A stretch of DNA of 64,000 nt from DAOTVC01 sp034437215 (GTDB lineage: Bacteria > Chloroflexota > Anaerolineae > B4-G1 > SLSP01): the NCBI GenBank assembly GCA_034437215.1, contig DAOTVC010000027.1:32923-96922 (forward strand), written 5' to 3'. Position numbers and translations under genes: made by a program. Below, in pieces: positions 1 through 8,343 of the stretch. The notes beneath the pieces were generated by a model, which saw nothing but the letters and a program-made list of their open reading frames with translations, was not told the DNA's origin and ran no database searches. How positions within the stretch are numbered: position 1 is the stretch's first letter; every line of letters begins with the position of its first letter.

Positions 1-31
1 ACGTTCTTGCATTGAGGATCTCCTTCCATAG

Positions 32-60
32 AAAAAGCCCCCCGGACGACCCAGGGGGCT
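32..60 (-). terminator. Rho-independent terminator after the GT39 gene
   Basis: A 7-bp perfect GC stem (AGCCCCC at 36-42 with GGGGGCT at 54-60) is followed, on the minus strand, by five T. It sits about 200 bases beyond the stop of the leftward glycosyltransferase. The 60-260 stretch between them shows no gene I can support. Confidence 0.7.
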
Positions 61-259
61 GTAAGTTCAATCTCGCGCTCTGCTACTCAGTTGCGCAGGG
101 GCTGACCTCCCGAGTCGGGTGGCACAGAGCGATGATGGTGGTGCAGAGCGGAAAGCGCGCGTTTCATCTTCATGGTCCAGATTCTACCACGGTCTAGAGG
201 GCGGTCAAATGGCGGGTTTGGCGTCCTCGGGGCGGTTCTGCCACGGTAGCGCCCGAGAA

Positions 260-2584
260 CTAACGCACCTCGATCTCTGTCAAGCGTATGCTGTCCCCCT
301 CCGCCTGCCCCTCCACAAAGATAGGCAGGCGCACACCGTCAGTCAGACCGTAGAGCCCCACCTGTAGCGTATAGCTGCCGGGCGGCGCGTCCTCGGCGAC
401 GGAGAGAGTGTGCGGGTCGGCCACCAGAACCTCGGGCGCCCAGCGGGTCGTCGGCAGGCGGTTCTCCACCGGCTCGTTATCCTGCTGGCCCCAGAGGAAG
501 TTGTCCGTTGCCGCGTTATAGGTCTCCCCCACCAGATGAACGAAGACCTTGTACCGGTCCTCGAGGGGGGACTCGGTCTGCCAGTAGAGGGTGACCTCCA
601 GGCTCCCCCCCGCCTCGACAGACGTGTGCGGCAACGAGTAGCCCCGGAGGTGGATGGAGGGACCTAACCGAACGTCCAGGGGATGTTCGATGGCCTCCTC
701 GCTGGCGGTGGGCAACGTTCCCTCCGCGGGCTGCAGGGCGAAACGCCCCACCTCGACCGCGTCCCCCTCCGCCGTGGGGATGAGAACCCGGTAGTGTCCG
801 GGGGGCAGGTCGGCGGAGAGGGGCAGAGCGACGAGTTGAGCACTCAACGTCGTCCCATTGGCATAGGTGGGAGGAACGAGGAGCGTGCGCACCTGTGGCC
901 CCGTGAGCAGGACGAGCAGCTCCTCGTCAGGCGGTCGGCGCCAGTAGAGGGAGAGGTAGGCGGTGTCCCCTGTTTGGTAGCGCGGCAGGGGCGGATGGTA
1001 CCCTGCCAAGCTCCCCGAGAAGTCGGTGCAACAGGAGGGGATCTGGACCTCCAGGGGCTCAGGCACTTCGAAGTAGGGGGCGAGGGCATACAGCAGGGCA
1101 GCACGTGCCTGAGTGCGCGCGTAGAGGGTGAGAGTGTTCTCCTCAAGTTCCCAGGTGCGGGAGACGAGTGCACGCTCGTCCAACCACTGCGGCACACGCC
1201 CGTGAGGGTCCATCTCCTGGGCAGCGGGCGTCGTCACCAGCCAGAGTCCCTCGGTTTCGTCCCAGGCCTCCGAGAGACGCGCTGCAACCTCGTCCGCGTG
1301 GGGGGAGAGACCGTCGGGAATGGGATACCAGGCGTCGCCATAATGAGCATCGAAGACGGGCCACACCTCATCAGTGTAGAGGACGACGGAATCGCCGGAG
1401 CGTCGCTGCTCTTCCAACAAGCGCACCAGGGTGACGAAGTCGTCTCGGAGGTAACGGGGTGCGTAATAAGCCGGCAGCGTTCCGAGAAATGAAGCCAGGA
1501 TGCCGGCCGCGGCCAACAGACCCAGAGAGCGGCGGCGGAAGCGCAACCAACCTACAAGTGACCAGCCCAAGGTGGCGTAGAAGAGGGGGGCGAGAGGCAA
1601 GAGATAGCGGGCCTCGACCTGCGGTGTGTAGAAGAGGGCCCTGGGCTGCGTGAGCGACCAGATAATCAAGGGCGGCACACCTATCCCCAGAATAGCCAGA
1701 AGCAACCCGGGACGGGGAGGGGCGGCCGAGACCTCGGACCGCCGGCGCAGAATCAGAAGCAGACCGGCGACAAGGAGGGCGCAAACGAGAAGCGCGGGCA
1801 GGAGATGGCGCTCAATGTCCGCAGAGATACCCTGGGTGAGAAGCACCGCATTCAACTTCAGGACGAAGTCCAGGGAGGCGGGCTCGCGCAAGGACGACCA
1901 GGAGCGCATTCTCGGCAGGGCCAGGGCCAGCCAGGGAAGGACAACGAGGGCCACGCCGACTTGCGCCACCAGCCAACGCTTCCAGAAGCGCAGGCGCTCT
2001 CGCCGGAAGAGTCCGACCACGAAGACGAAGAGGTTCTCCACGAGAACCAGCACAATGGCGGCGTAGATGGTGTAGAGAGCACCCAACGTGGCCAACGCCC
2101 AGGCCAGCCAACTACGGCGACGTGGTTGTGACTCGATGAGCCGGAGGGTGAAGTAGAGGGAGAGAAGAGAGCAGAGCCCCGCCAGCACGTACATGCGCAG
2201 CTCCTGGGACCACCAGATGTGGAAGCGGGAGAGAGCCAGGAGCCAGAGCGCTGCCACGCCTACGCCAGGGGTACGGGAGAGACGCCGTCCCAGGGGCACC
2301 ATCACCGCCACCGTGAGGAAAGAGTGGAGGACGGTGAGGTAGCGTAGGACGAAGGGACCCTCTCCTGCCAGCCGCTGCCAGATCCACAGGAACCAGAAGT
2401 AGAGGGGTGGATGGACGTCGGAAGCTGTCCAGAGGGTAGCGTCAACGAAGTCGAGACGGGCAGCGTAGATGGAAAGTCCCTCGTCCCACCAGACGCTCTG
2501 AGCACCTAGACGATAGACACGTAAGGCGAAGGCCACGAGCAGACCTACGAGAACAAGGGTGCGTCGCAGTCGTCCTTGATTCAA
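260..2584 (-). CDS. GT39-type membrane glycosyltransferase
   Basis: A 774-residue polytopic membrane protein, probably a dolichyl/undecaprenyl-phosphate-sugar-dependent glycosyltransferase (GT-C fold, GT39/PMT-like) that glycosylates lipids or proteins on the outer face of the membrane. The first helix runs from about residue 9 to 23. It is followed by the acidic pair in WWDEG (D34, E35), the catalytic Asp region of this fold, and then about ten further hydrophobic segments to roughly residue 400. The C-terminal third is hydrophilic, beta-rich and extracytoplasmic, longer than in minimal family members. The start is TTG, chosen because AAGGAG lies 8 bases upstream. The gene stands alone on the minus strand, divergent from the helicase. 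The acceptor cannot be told from sequence. Confidence 0.85.
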   Translation of the reverse strand: MNQGRLRRTLVLVGLLVAFALRVYRLGAQSVWWDEGLSIYAARLDFVDATLWTASDVHPPLYFWFLWIWQRLAGEGPFVLRYLTVLHSFLTVAVMVPLGRRLSRTPGVGVAALWLLALSRFHIWWSQELRMYVLAGLCSLLSLYFTLRLIESQPRRRSWLAWALATLGALYTIYAAIVLVLVENLFVFVVGLFRRERLRFWKRWLVAQVGVALVVLPWLALALPRMRSWSSLREPASLDFVLKLNAVLLTQGISADIERHLLPALLVCALLVAGLLLILRRRSEVSAAPPRPGLLLAILGIGVPPLIIWSLTQPRALFYTPQVEARYLLPLAPLFYATLGWSLVGWLRFRRRSLGLLAAAGILASFLGTLPAYYAPRYLRDDFVTLVRLLEEQRRSGDSVVLYTDEVWPVFDAHYGDAWYPIPDGLSPHADEVAARLSEAWDETEGLWLVTTPAAQEMDPHGRVPQWLDERALVSRTWELEENTLTLYARTQARAALLYALAPYFEVPEPLEVQIPSCCTDFSGSLAGYHPPLPRYQTGDTAYLSLYWRRPPDEELLVLLTGPQVRTLLVPPTYANGTTLSAQLVALPLSADLPPGHYRVLIPTAEGDAVEVGRFALQPAEGTLPTASEEAIEHPLDVRLGPSIHLRGYSLPHTSVEAGGSLEVTLYWQTESPLEDRYKVFVHLVGETYNAATDNFLWGQQDNEPVENRLPTTRWAPEVLVADPHTLSVAEDAPPGSYTLQVGLYGLTDGVRLPIFVEGQAEGDSIRLTEIEVR

Positions 2585-2598
2585 AGATCGATCTCCTT

Positions 2599-2633
2599 AA
2601 AAAAGCCCGGACTACACGGAAGGGCAGCCGGGC
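2599..2633 (-). promoter_or_regulatory. Terminator-like hairpin in the leader of the GT39 gene
   Basis: On the minus strand a GCCCGG/CCGGGC stem (2628-2633 with 2605-2610) is followed by six T and then directly by the AAGGAG ribosome-binding site of the glycosyltransferase. Its placement in the 5' leader suggests transcription attenuation or insulation from upstream transcription. No leader peptide or known riboswitch is recognised. Confidence 0.4.
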
Positions 2634-2699
2634 GCCGATTACACAAGGCCTATCATCCCTCAAAAGTAGGAATGACACAAGGAGCAGATAGACCGGTCC

Positions 2700-2728
2700 T
2701 TGGCGTCTGCGGCGCTTCGCGTTACAAT
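2700..2728 (+). promoter_or_regulatory. Sigma-70-type promoter of the helicase gene
   Basis: TTGGCG (2700-2705) and TACAAT (2723-2728) are separated by exactly 17 bases. Transcription would start near 2735, about 30 bases before the GTG start of the helicase, which has GGAGGT at 2751. Confidence 0.6.
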
Positions 2729-2765
2729 GCCCCCACGAGCGACCGAAAACGGAGGTGCTTGCGAC

Positions 2766-5354
2766 GTGAGTCTCGATGCTCTGCTGAGCGCGCTGCGCGC
2801 CGATCCCAACTTCATCCGCAACGTGACCGCCTGGCGGACCCTGCCGGCGCAGGGCGCCGACGGGCGTCCCTGGTCGGGCGACCTGGACGGACGTCTGGCG
2901 GAGGCGGCGGCGCAGCTGGGCATCCCCTCCCTCTACGCCCACCAGGCGGAGGCGGTCGAGGCGGCGCTGCGGGGCCGGGACGTCGTTCTGGCGACGGGCA
3001 CGGCCTCGGGCAAGACGCTGGGCTACACCCTCCCCCTCCTCAACACCCTCCTGCGCGACCCCCAGGCGACGGCGCTGCTCCTCTTCCCCACGAAGGCGCT
3101 GGCCCACGATCAGATCGCCACGCTGGAGCGCTGGCGCGCGCTGCTCGACACTCCCCTCCCCCTCCGCCCCTACGACGGCGACACGCCCCAGCGTCACCGG
3201 GCCACCATCCGCAAGGAGGCGCGGGTCGTCGTCACCAACCCCGACATGCTGCACGTGGGCATCCTGCCCCACCACACGAAGTGGATGCGCTTCTTCAGCG
3301 GGCTGCGCTACGTGGTTCTGGACGAGATCCACACCTACCGGGGCGTCTTCGGCAGCCACGTCGCCAACGTGCTGCGCCGGCTGCGCCGCGTGGCCCACTT
3401 CTACGGCGCCTCTCCCCAGCTGATCACCGCTTCGGCGACCATCGCCAACCCCCAGGCCCTGGCGGAGGCGCTCTGGGAGGGCGCCGTGCTCCCCGTGGAG
3501 CGGGACGGCGCCCCTTACGGCGAGCGCCACGTCCTCTTCTACAACCCGCCCCTGCGCAACGCCGCGCTGGGCCTGCGGGCGAGCGCCTCCGAGGAGGCGG
3601 CAAAGCTCGCCCTGCGGCTGCTGCGGGCGGGTGTCCAGAGCATCCTCTTCGCCCGCTCCCGGCTGAGCGTCGAGCTCCTGCTGCGGGACGTGCGGGAGCG
3701 CGCCGCCCGCGCCGGCTTCGCCCCCGAGGTAATCCAGGGCTACCGCGGCGGCTATCTGCCGCGGGAGCGGCGGGCCATCGAGGCGGATCTCCGGGAGGGG
3801 CGGACCCGCCTGGTCATCGCCACCAACGCCCTGGAGCTGGGTATCGACATCGGCGCCCTGGACGCCTCGGTGCTCGTGGGCTACCCCGGCTCCATCGCCG
3901 CCACCCGCCAGCAGATGGGACGGGCGGGGCGGCGGGCGGGCACCTCCCTCTCCATCCTCATCGCCACCCCCTCCCCTCTGGACCAGTACCTCGTAGGGCA
4001 TCCGGAGTACTTCTTCGGGCGCTCGCCCGAGGAGGCCCGGACCAACGCCGACGCCCTGGCGCTGCTGGCGGCGCACCTGGCCTGCGCCGCTTTCGAACTC
4101 CCCTTCGAGGCGGGCGAACCCTTCGGGCGCCTGCCTGACGTGGAGTCCCTGCTGGAGGCGCTGGTCGCCGAGGGCCTGCTCCACCGGGCGCGGGGGGACT
4201 TCACCTGGGTGGGGGAGAGCTATCCGGCGCAGGCGGTCTCCCTGCGCTCGGCGACGGCGGACAACGTGCTGGTGCAGTTCCAGACGGCGCAGGGGTCCGT
4301 GCAGCTCATCGGCACGGTGGACCGTCCCAGCGCCGCGCGGATGGTCCACGAGGGTGCGGTCTACTTCCACGGTGGGGAGCCCCACCTGGTGCGCGCGCTC
4401 GACTGGGAGCAGGGGCTGGCGCAGGCCGACGACACCCCCGTCGACTACTACACCGTCGCCTCCGAGACGGTGGAGGTGGACTGCCTGGCCCTGCGGGAGG
4501 AGCGCGCGCTGGAGAGCGCGCGCCTCTGTGACGAGGAGGTGCTGGTGCGCAGCAAGCCCGTCGCTTACCGGCGGGTGAGCCTCACCACCCACGAGACGCT
4601 GGGCTGGGGCGAGATCGATCTGCCCGAGCAGGAGCTGGAGACGGAAGCCTGCCGCATTGTGCTGGAGGAGGCGCTCGTCGAGGGGCTGGCGGGCGAAGGC
4701 GTGCACATCGCGCCGCTGGACTACGGCCCCGAGTGGCCCGCCATCCGTGAGGGGATCCTGGCGCGGGACGAGCAGCGCTGCCGGCTCTGCAGCGCCCCGG
4801 CAGAGCCCGGGCGCCCCCTGGAGGTCCACCACCTGACGCCGCTGCGCACCTTCCTCGCCCAGCACCCCCGACCGGTGGCGAGGCGTCTGGCCCACGCCCC
4901 GGAGAACCTCCTCACCCTCTGCCCCACCTGTCACCGCAAGGTGGAGCGGGCCCGCGGCGCGCGGACGGCCCTCAGCGGCCTGGCCTACTTGCTGCGCAAC
5001 CTGGCGCCCGTCTTCCTGATGTGCGATCCCGGCGACCTGGGCACCTCCGTTCAGGCACGGGACGACGAGAGCGGTCTCCCCTCCGTCATCCTCTACGATG
5101 CCATCCCCGGCGGCATGGGGCTCACGCCCCACATCGTCGAGATCTGGCCCCACCTCGCCCAGGCGGCCCACGAGCGGGTGGCGGGCTGCCCCTGCGGTGC
5201 CGGCTGTCCCTCCTGCGTGGGGCCGGCAGGCGAGAGCGAGCCCGGTGCCAAGGAGGCCACCCGGCGGCTGCTAGAACTCATGTCCCCGCTCCACAGCTCT
5301 CCTTCAGCGCCTCACCGTAGACCGGGAAGCTCCCCCGAGGAGGATCGAGGTTGA
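2766..5354 (+). CDS. MrfA/YprA-like DEAD/H-box helicase with inserted HNH domain
   Basis: An 862-residue superfamily-2 helicase of the MrfA (YprA) type, a family known in Bacillus for mitomycin-lesion repair. The Walker A segment ATGTASGKT is at residues 76-84, DEIH at 186-189, and a second RecA-like domain with QQMGRAGRR follows. The C-terminal zinc-binding DUF1998/MZB cysteines C808, C810, C814 and C817 are present. Between the helicase body and these cysteines lies an HNH-like module: CRLC (672-675), VHH (687-689), NLLTLCPTCH (CPTC at 719-722). This insertion makes the protein about 110 residues longer than B. subtilis MrfA. The start is GTG at 2766 with GGAGGT 9 bases upstream. The upstream TTG at 2700 lies in the -35 box and is rejected. 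The 3' end overlaps a minus-strand gene by 77 bases. Confidence 0.93.
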   Translation: MSLDALLSALRADPNFIRNVTAWRTLPAQGADGRPWSGDLDGRLAEAAAQLGIPSLYAHQAEAVEAALRGRDVVLATGTASGKTLGYTLPLLNTLLRDPQATALLLFPTKALAHDQIATLERWRALLDTPLPLRPYDGDTPQRHRATIRKEARVVVTNPDMLHVGILPHHTKWMRFFSGLRYVVLDEIHTYRGVFGSHVANVLRRLRRVAHFYGASPQLITASATIANPQALAEALWEGAVLPVERDGAPYGERHVLFYNPPLRNAALGLRASASEEAAKLALRLLRAGVQSILFARSRLSVELLLRDVRERAARAGFAPEVIQGYRGGYLPRERRAIEADLREGRTRLVIATNALELGIDIGALDASVLVGYPGSIAATRQQMGRAGRRAGTSLSILIATPSPLDQYLVGHPEYFFGRSPEEARTNADALALLAAHLACAAFELPFEAGEPFGRLPDVESLLEALVAEGLLHRARGDFTWVGESYPAQAVSLRSATADNVLVQFQTAQGSVQLIGTVDRPSAARMVHEGAVYFHGGEPHLVRALDWEQGLAQADDTPVDYYTVASETVEVDCLALREERALESARLCDEEVLVRSKPVAYRRVSLTTHETLGWGEIDLPEQELETEACRIVLEEALVEGLAGEGVHIAPLDYGPEWPAIREGILARDEQRCRLCSAPAEPGRPLEVHHLTPLRTFLAQHPRPVARRLAHAPENLLTLCPTCHRKVERARGARTALSGLAYLLRNLAPVFLMCDPGDLGTSVQARDDESGLPSVILYDAIPGGMGLTPHIVEIWPHLAQAAHERVAGCPCGAGCPSCVGPAGESEPGAKEATRRLLELMSPLHSSPSAPHRRPGSSPEEDRG

Positions 5355-5553
5355 TAGCCGCCTCCCGCCCGCACCGGTCGCACCGGGTCTGCCAGATGGG
5401 ACAGCCGTCCACCTTCACGAACTCCGCCAGAGTGTGCCCCCGATCCTCAGCCAGCTCCAGGGCCTGGGCGATGAGCACCTGGCGCTCCGGACGACAGTAG
5501 TCGAGGCGACAGACTCCGAGAAGCCCCACGACACAATCCTTACACTTCTGCAT
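5278..5553 (-). CDS. Small cysteine-rich hypothetical protein
   Basis: A 91-residue soluble protein with seven or more Cys arranged in pairs (CKDC near the N-terminus, CRLDYC, then CDRCGR near residue 57), which suggests one or two zinc ribbons. I do not recognise the family. The start ATG has GGAAGGT 5 bases upstream, and it begins 11 bases after the GH26 gene, so it is the last gene of that leftward operon. Its 3' end lies antisense to the last 77 bases of the helicase gene. Codon use matches its neighbours, so I treat it as real. Confidence 0.65.
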   Translation of the reverse strand: MQKCKDCVVGLLGVCRLDYCRPERQVLIAQALELAEDRGHTLAEFVKVDGCPIWQTRCDRCGREAAINLDPPRGSFPVYGEALKESCGAGT

Positions 5554-5564
5554 CTCTTACCTTC

Positions 5565-6773
5565 CTACTTGAAGTAACCGCTGCCGATCCCCTCGCGGAA
5601 AGCGGCAAGACTCTCCTCACTGGAGGAGACAGACCAATTGATGATGGGCCACTCCCGATCGGAGGAGACCTCCAGGAGGAGCAGACCGCGTACGAGAGGA
5701 TAGCGCGTGGGCAGCGCCGCAAAGGCGTCCCGAAACCAGGCAGCTTTGTCGCCCCCCTGTTCGGCGGAGGCGACCTCGGTGATCATGACGGGCTTGTTCC
5801 AGCGTACCGCGGCTTCGTACTGCCCTCCGAAGAGGTCGTCGAAGGTGCGCCACTTGGCCCAGTCCGCCGTAGCCCCCGTGCCGTGATTGAGCACCGTCGT
5901 CCCCACCCAATCGACGTAGTCGTCGCCGGGATAGTACTGGTCGGCCCACCCGTTGAGCCACATGGCGCTCCAGAGGAAGCGAACGTTCGTGGCCCCCTCC
6001 TCCCGGAAGAGCGTGACGATACGCTGGAAGGCCGCCCGGTAGTTATCGGGGTCCCCCTGCCAAGGATACCAGGAGCGCGCACCCGGCTCGGTGCTCTGCT
6101 CGTGGGCAAAGCGCAGGATGATGGGCACCTGCGCCGCACGGGCCCCGCGCGCCCAGGAGCGGATGTAGGCGTCGTGTTCGCCGGCTGCGATGCTCTGCAG
6201 CGAGTACTCGGGCTGGAAGGCCGTCGGATCGGCGAAGTTACGCTTCCAGGGCTCCCAGGTGATGACCGGCGTCAGACCCCGCTGCGTGGCTGCCAGCACG
6301 TAGCCGCCGGGGAAGGCGGGATCGTCTCCCCAGGATTGGAACCAGAGGACGTACTCCAGCTTGTGCTTGAGGGAGCGCTCGAAGCCCATCACCGAGGCGA
6401 AGTCGTCGTAGGGCACCCCGGGCATGTAGACCCCCAGCCCTACCACCCCGCCGGGATTGAGGGTCGCGACGGGCCGGGGCAGGGGGGTGGCGGTCGGCGG
6501 CGGGGTCGGTGTAGGAGTCGGCGTCGATGTGGGTGTGGCGGTGGGGGAGGGCGTCGGGGTCGGGGAGGGGGTCGCCGTAGGAGGTACCGTGGGTGTAGGA
6601 GGTAAGGGAGTGGAGGTAGCGGTGGGGGTGGCGGAAGTGACCTCACCCACCGCAGGCGGCCCCTCCGAGATCTGGGGCGCTCGACAGCCGGCGAAGAGCA
6701 GCAACGCCAGCATCACGTAGAGAGCTGCGCGCATCATCTGCACACTTGCACCTGAAGTCCGTTGGATCTTCAT
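5565..6773 (-). CDS. GH26-family glycoside hydrolase lipoprotein
   Basis: A 402-residue secreted lipoprotein, lipobox LLLFAGC with the acylated Cys at 30. A stalk of about 60 residues built from Pro/Thr repeats (encoded at about 6460-6640) precedes a catalytic domain resembling GH26 beta-mannanases and related endoglucanases. RFAHEQ carries the presumed acid/base Glu and MITEVAS the presumed nucleophile Glu. The start is the ATG with GGAGGG 7 bases upstream, only 4 bases after the GT2 stop. A longer reading frame begins upstream but would overlap the GT2 gene. Co-transcription with a cellulose-synthase-like enzyme suggests it trims or releases the polymer made by that enzyme. The substrate (mannan, mixed-linkage glucan or other) is not determinable. 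Confidence 0.85.
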   Translation of the reverse strand: MKIQRTSGASVQMMRAALYVMLALLLFAGCRAPQISEGPPAVGEVTSATPTATSTPLPPTPTVPPTATPSPTPTPSPTATPTSTPTPTPTPPPTATPLPRPVATLNPGGVVGLGVYMPGVPYDDFASVMGFERSLKHKLEYVLWFQSWGDDPAFPGGYVLAATQRGLTPVITWEPWKRNFADPTAFQPEYSLQSIAAGEHDAYIRSWARGARAAQVPIILRFAHEQSTEPGARSWYPWQGDPDNYRAAFQRIVTLFREEGATNVRFLWSAMWLNGWADQYYPGDDYVDWVGTTVLNHGTGATADWAKWRTFDDLFGGQYEAAVRWNKPVMITEVASAEQGGDKAAWFRDAFAALPTRYPLVRGLLLLEVSSDREWPIINWSVSSSEESLAAFREGIGSGYFK

Positions 6774-6777
6774 CGCT

Positions 6778-8340
6778 CTACCCTCCATCCGAAGCGACCC
6801 TGCCGAGCAGTCGCTTGAAGGGGAAGAAGGGCTTGAACTGGACGCCGTGCCAGGAGTTCTGCACGACACGGCTGAGGGTGAGGACGAAGAAGCCCGCCCA
6901 GAAGAGGCTGCCCAGGTCCGCGTTCTCCAACAGGGAGCGGGTCAGGAGATGGTAGATACTCGCCGCGCCCAGTCCCAGAAAGATGAGGAGCTGAGGCAGG
7001 ATTTCCCTCCAGTACCAGGCGTAGACGTGCTCCTTCCGGGTCACCCTGTAGTGAGGCTTGTGGTGGGGACCGTAGATCAGGGCGAGGAGGGCCGCGCGGG
7101 CGTAGACGGGGGCCATGGCCATCCAGGACTGGCGCGCCCGCCACAGGCTCTCGTAGGGCAAGCCATCTGCCAGACCGACGAGCAGGAACTCCACGGCCAG
7201 GGCGTAGGGCCAGAAGCGCAGGGCGTAGGCAGCGTGGTTGGTCACCAGGGGGTAGACGTCGAAAATAAGGGAGAAAATGGGCACGACGGCGAAGAGCAGG
7301 ACGGCGAAGCTGAGCAGATAGAAGAGCCCCAACTCGGCGAAAGCCAGATGCTGCCGCAGGCTCAGCCCGCTCTTGTCACCCCAGAAGGTCAACCGCAGCG
7401 TGTCGAGGGCCCAGGTGCCCCGCTGCTTCATGACGTTGGGGATGTCCTCGGGCGCGGTCTGCCCCATGGCGCCGACGATGGGCAGGTAGAGCCCCCGCCA
7501 TCCCCGGCGCAGCACCTCCACCCCGGATTGCAGATCCTCGACGAGGTTCCACGTGGGGAAGCCGTCGATCTCCTCCAAGGCCGTGCGCCGCCAGACGAGA
7601 CCGGAACCGCAGGGAAAGACGGCGTTGATGGCGTTGCGGGCCAACATCGAGCGCCGGTAGAAGAGGGGTTCCAGGTTGCCGAAGGGATCACCGGGCGTGG
7701 TGACCGCCTCCTTGATAGTCTGCACGAAGGCCAAGCCGGGGTCGTGGAGGAGTTGGCCCAACGTCTCGCGCAGAAAGGCAGGATCCCCCACCCTATCGTC
7801 GGCGTCCCGCGTCTCGATGAAGCGGATACCCGGGGCGTAGGTATCCGCGGCCTCGAGGACGGAGTTGAGGTTACCGGCCTTGGCCTCTCCGCGGCGCCGG
7901 GGGTCGCCCCGCCGGCGGGGGGCGTGGTAGTAGACGCGTGCCCGGGGGTGCTCCTGTTGCAGCTGCCGGACGGTCTCGCGGACCCGGTTCAGGTGGGCAT
8001 CGTCGCTGATCACCAGCACGATCTTCTCCGGAGGATAGTCCTGCTCCAAGACGGAGCGCCCCGTCTCGTAGAGCATCTCTGCCGGCTCACCGTAGGTCGG
8101 GACGACGACGAGGACCTCCGGCTCCTCCCCCTCCGGCACGGAGTGTGGCTCCGGGACCGAGTAGGTCCAGTGGTTGACGACCGTCACCAGCGTCATGAGA
8201 GCGATCATCACGCTGGCGATGGCGAAGGGGACGGAGAGCCAGGGGGCCTCCCAGTTAAGATTCGCAAACATCCAGGGCAGGTACCAGAGCAGTGCCAGGA
8301 TGAGCAGAACGGCGGCAATTCGGAACTTTATATTAGCCAT
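6778..8340 (-). CDS. Cellulose-synthase-like processive glycosyltransferase (GT2)
   Basis: A 520-residue membrane glycosyltransferase. It has two N-terminal helices (about 5-25 and 34-56), a cytoplasmic GT2 domain, and then about four to five C-terminal helices (from about residue 325). All processive-synthase motifs are visible: DD at 113-114, DAD at 179-181, VED at 267-269 and QRGTW at 306-310 (the QxxRW-like site). It probably polymerises a UDP- or GDP-sugar into a beta-linked chain and exports it. There is no PilZ domain at the C-terminus, so cyclic-di-GMP control by the BcsA route is unlikely. The RBS GGAAGG lies inside the upstream GT39 gene, whose stop is 3 bases from this start. The GH26 gene follows after 4 bases. 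Confidence 0.9.
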   Translation of the reverse strand: MANIKFRIAAVLLILALLWYLPWMFANLNWEAPWLSVPFAIASVMIALMTLVTVVNHWTYSVPEPHSVPEGEEPEVLVVVPTYGEPAEMLYETGRSVLEQDYPPEKIVLVISDDAHLNRVRETVRQLQQEHPRARVYYHAPRRRGDPRRRGEAKAGNLNSVLEAADTYAPGIRFIETRDADDRVGDPAFLRETLGQLLHDPGLAFVQTIKEAVTTPGDPFGNLEPLFYRRSMLARNAINAVFPCGSGLVWRRTALEEIDGFPTWNLVEDLQSGVEVLRRGWRGLYLPIVGAMGQTAPEDIPNVMKQRGTWALDTLRLTFWGDKSGLSLRQHLAFAELGLFYLLSFAVLLFAVVPIFSLIFDVYPLVTNHAAYALRFWPYALAVEFLLVGLADGLPYESLWRARQSWMAMAPVYARAALLALIYGPHHKPHYRVTRKEHVYAWYWREILPQLLIFLGLGAASIYHLLTRSLLENADLGSLFWAGFFVLTLSRVVQNSWHGVQFKPFFPFKRLLGRVASDGG

Positions 8341-8343
8341 ACT

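Noticed and set aside
2442..5171. 909-residue open frame antisense to the helicase gene
   Set aside because: High GC leaves the antisense frame open. Its translation is low-complexity Arg/Gly/Pro/Val-rich without domains, whereas the plus strand encodes a clear helicase.
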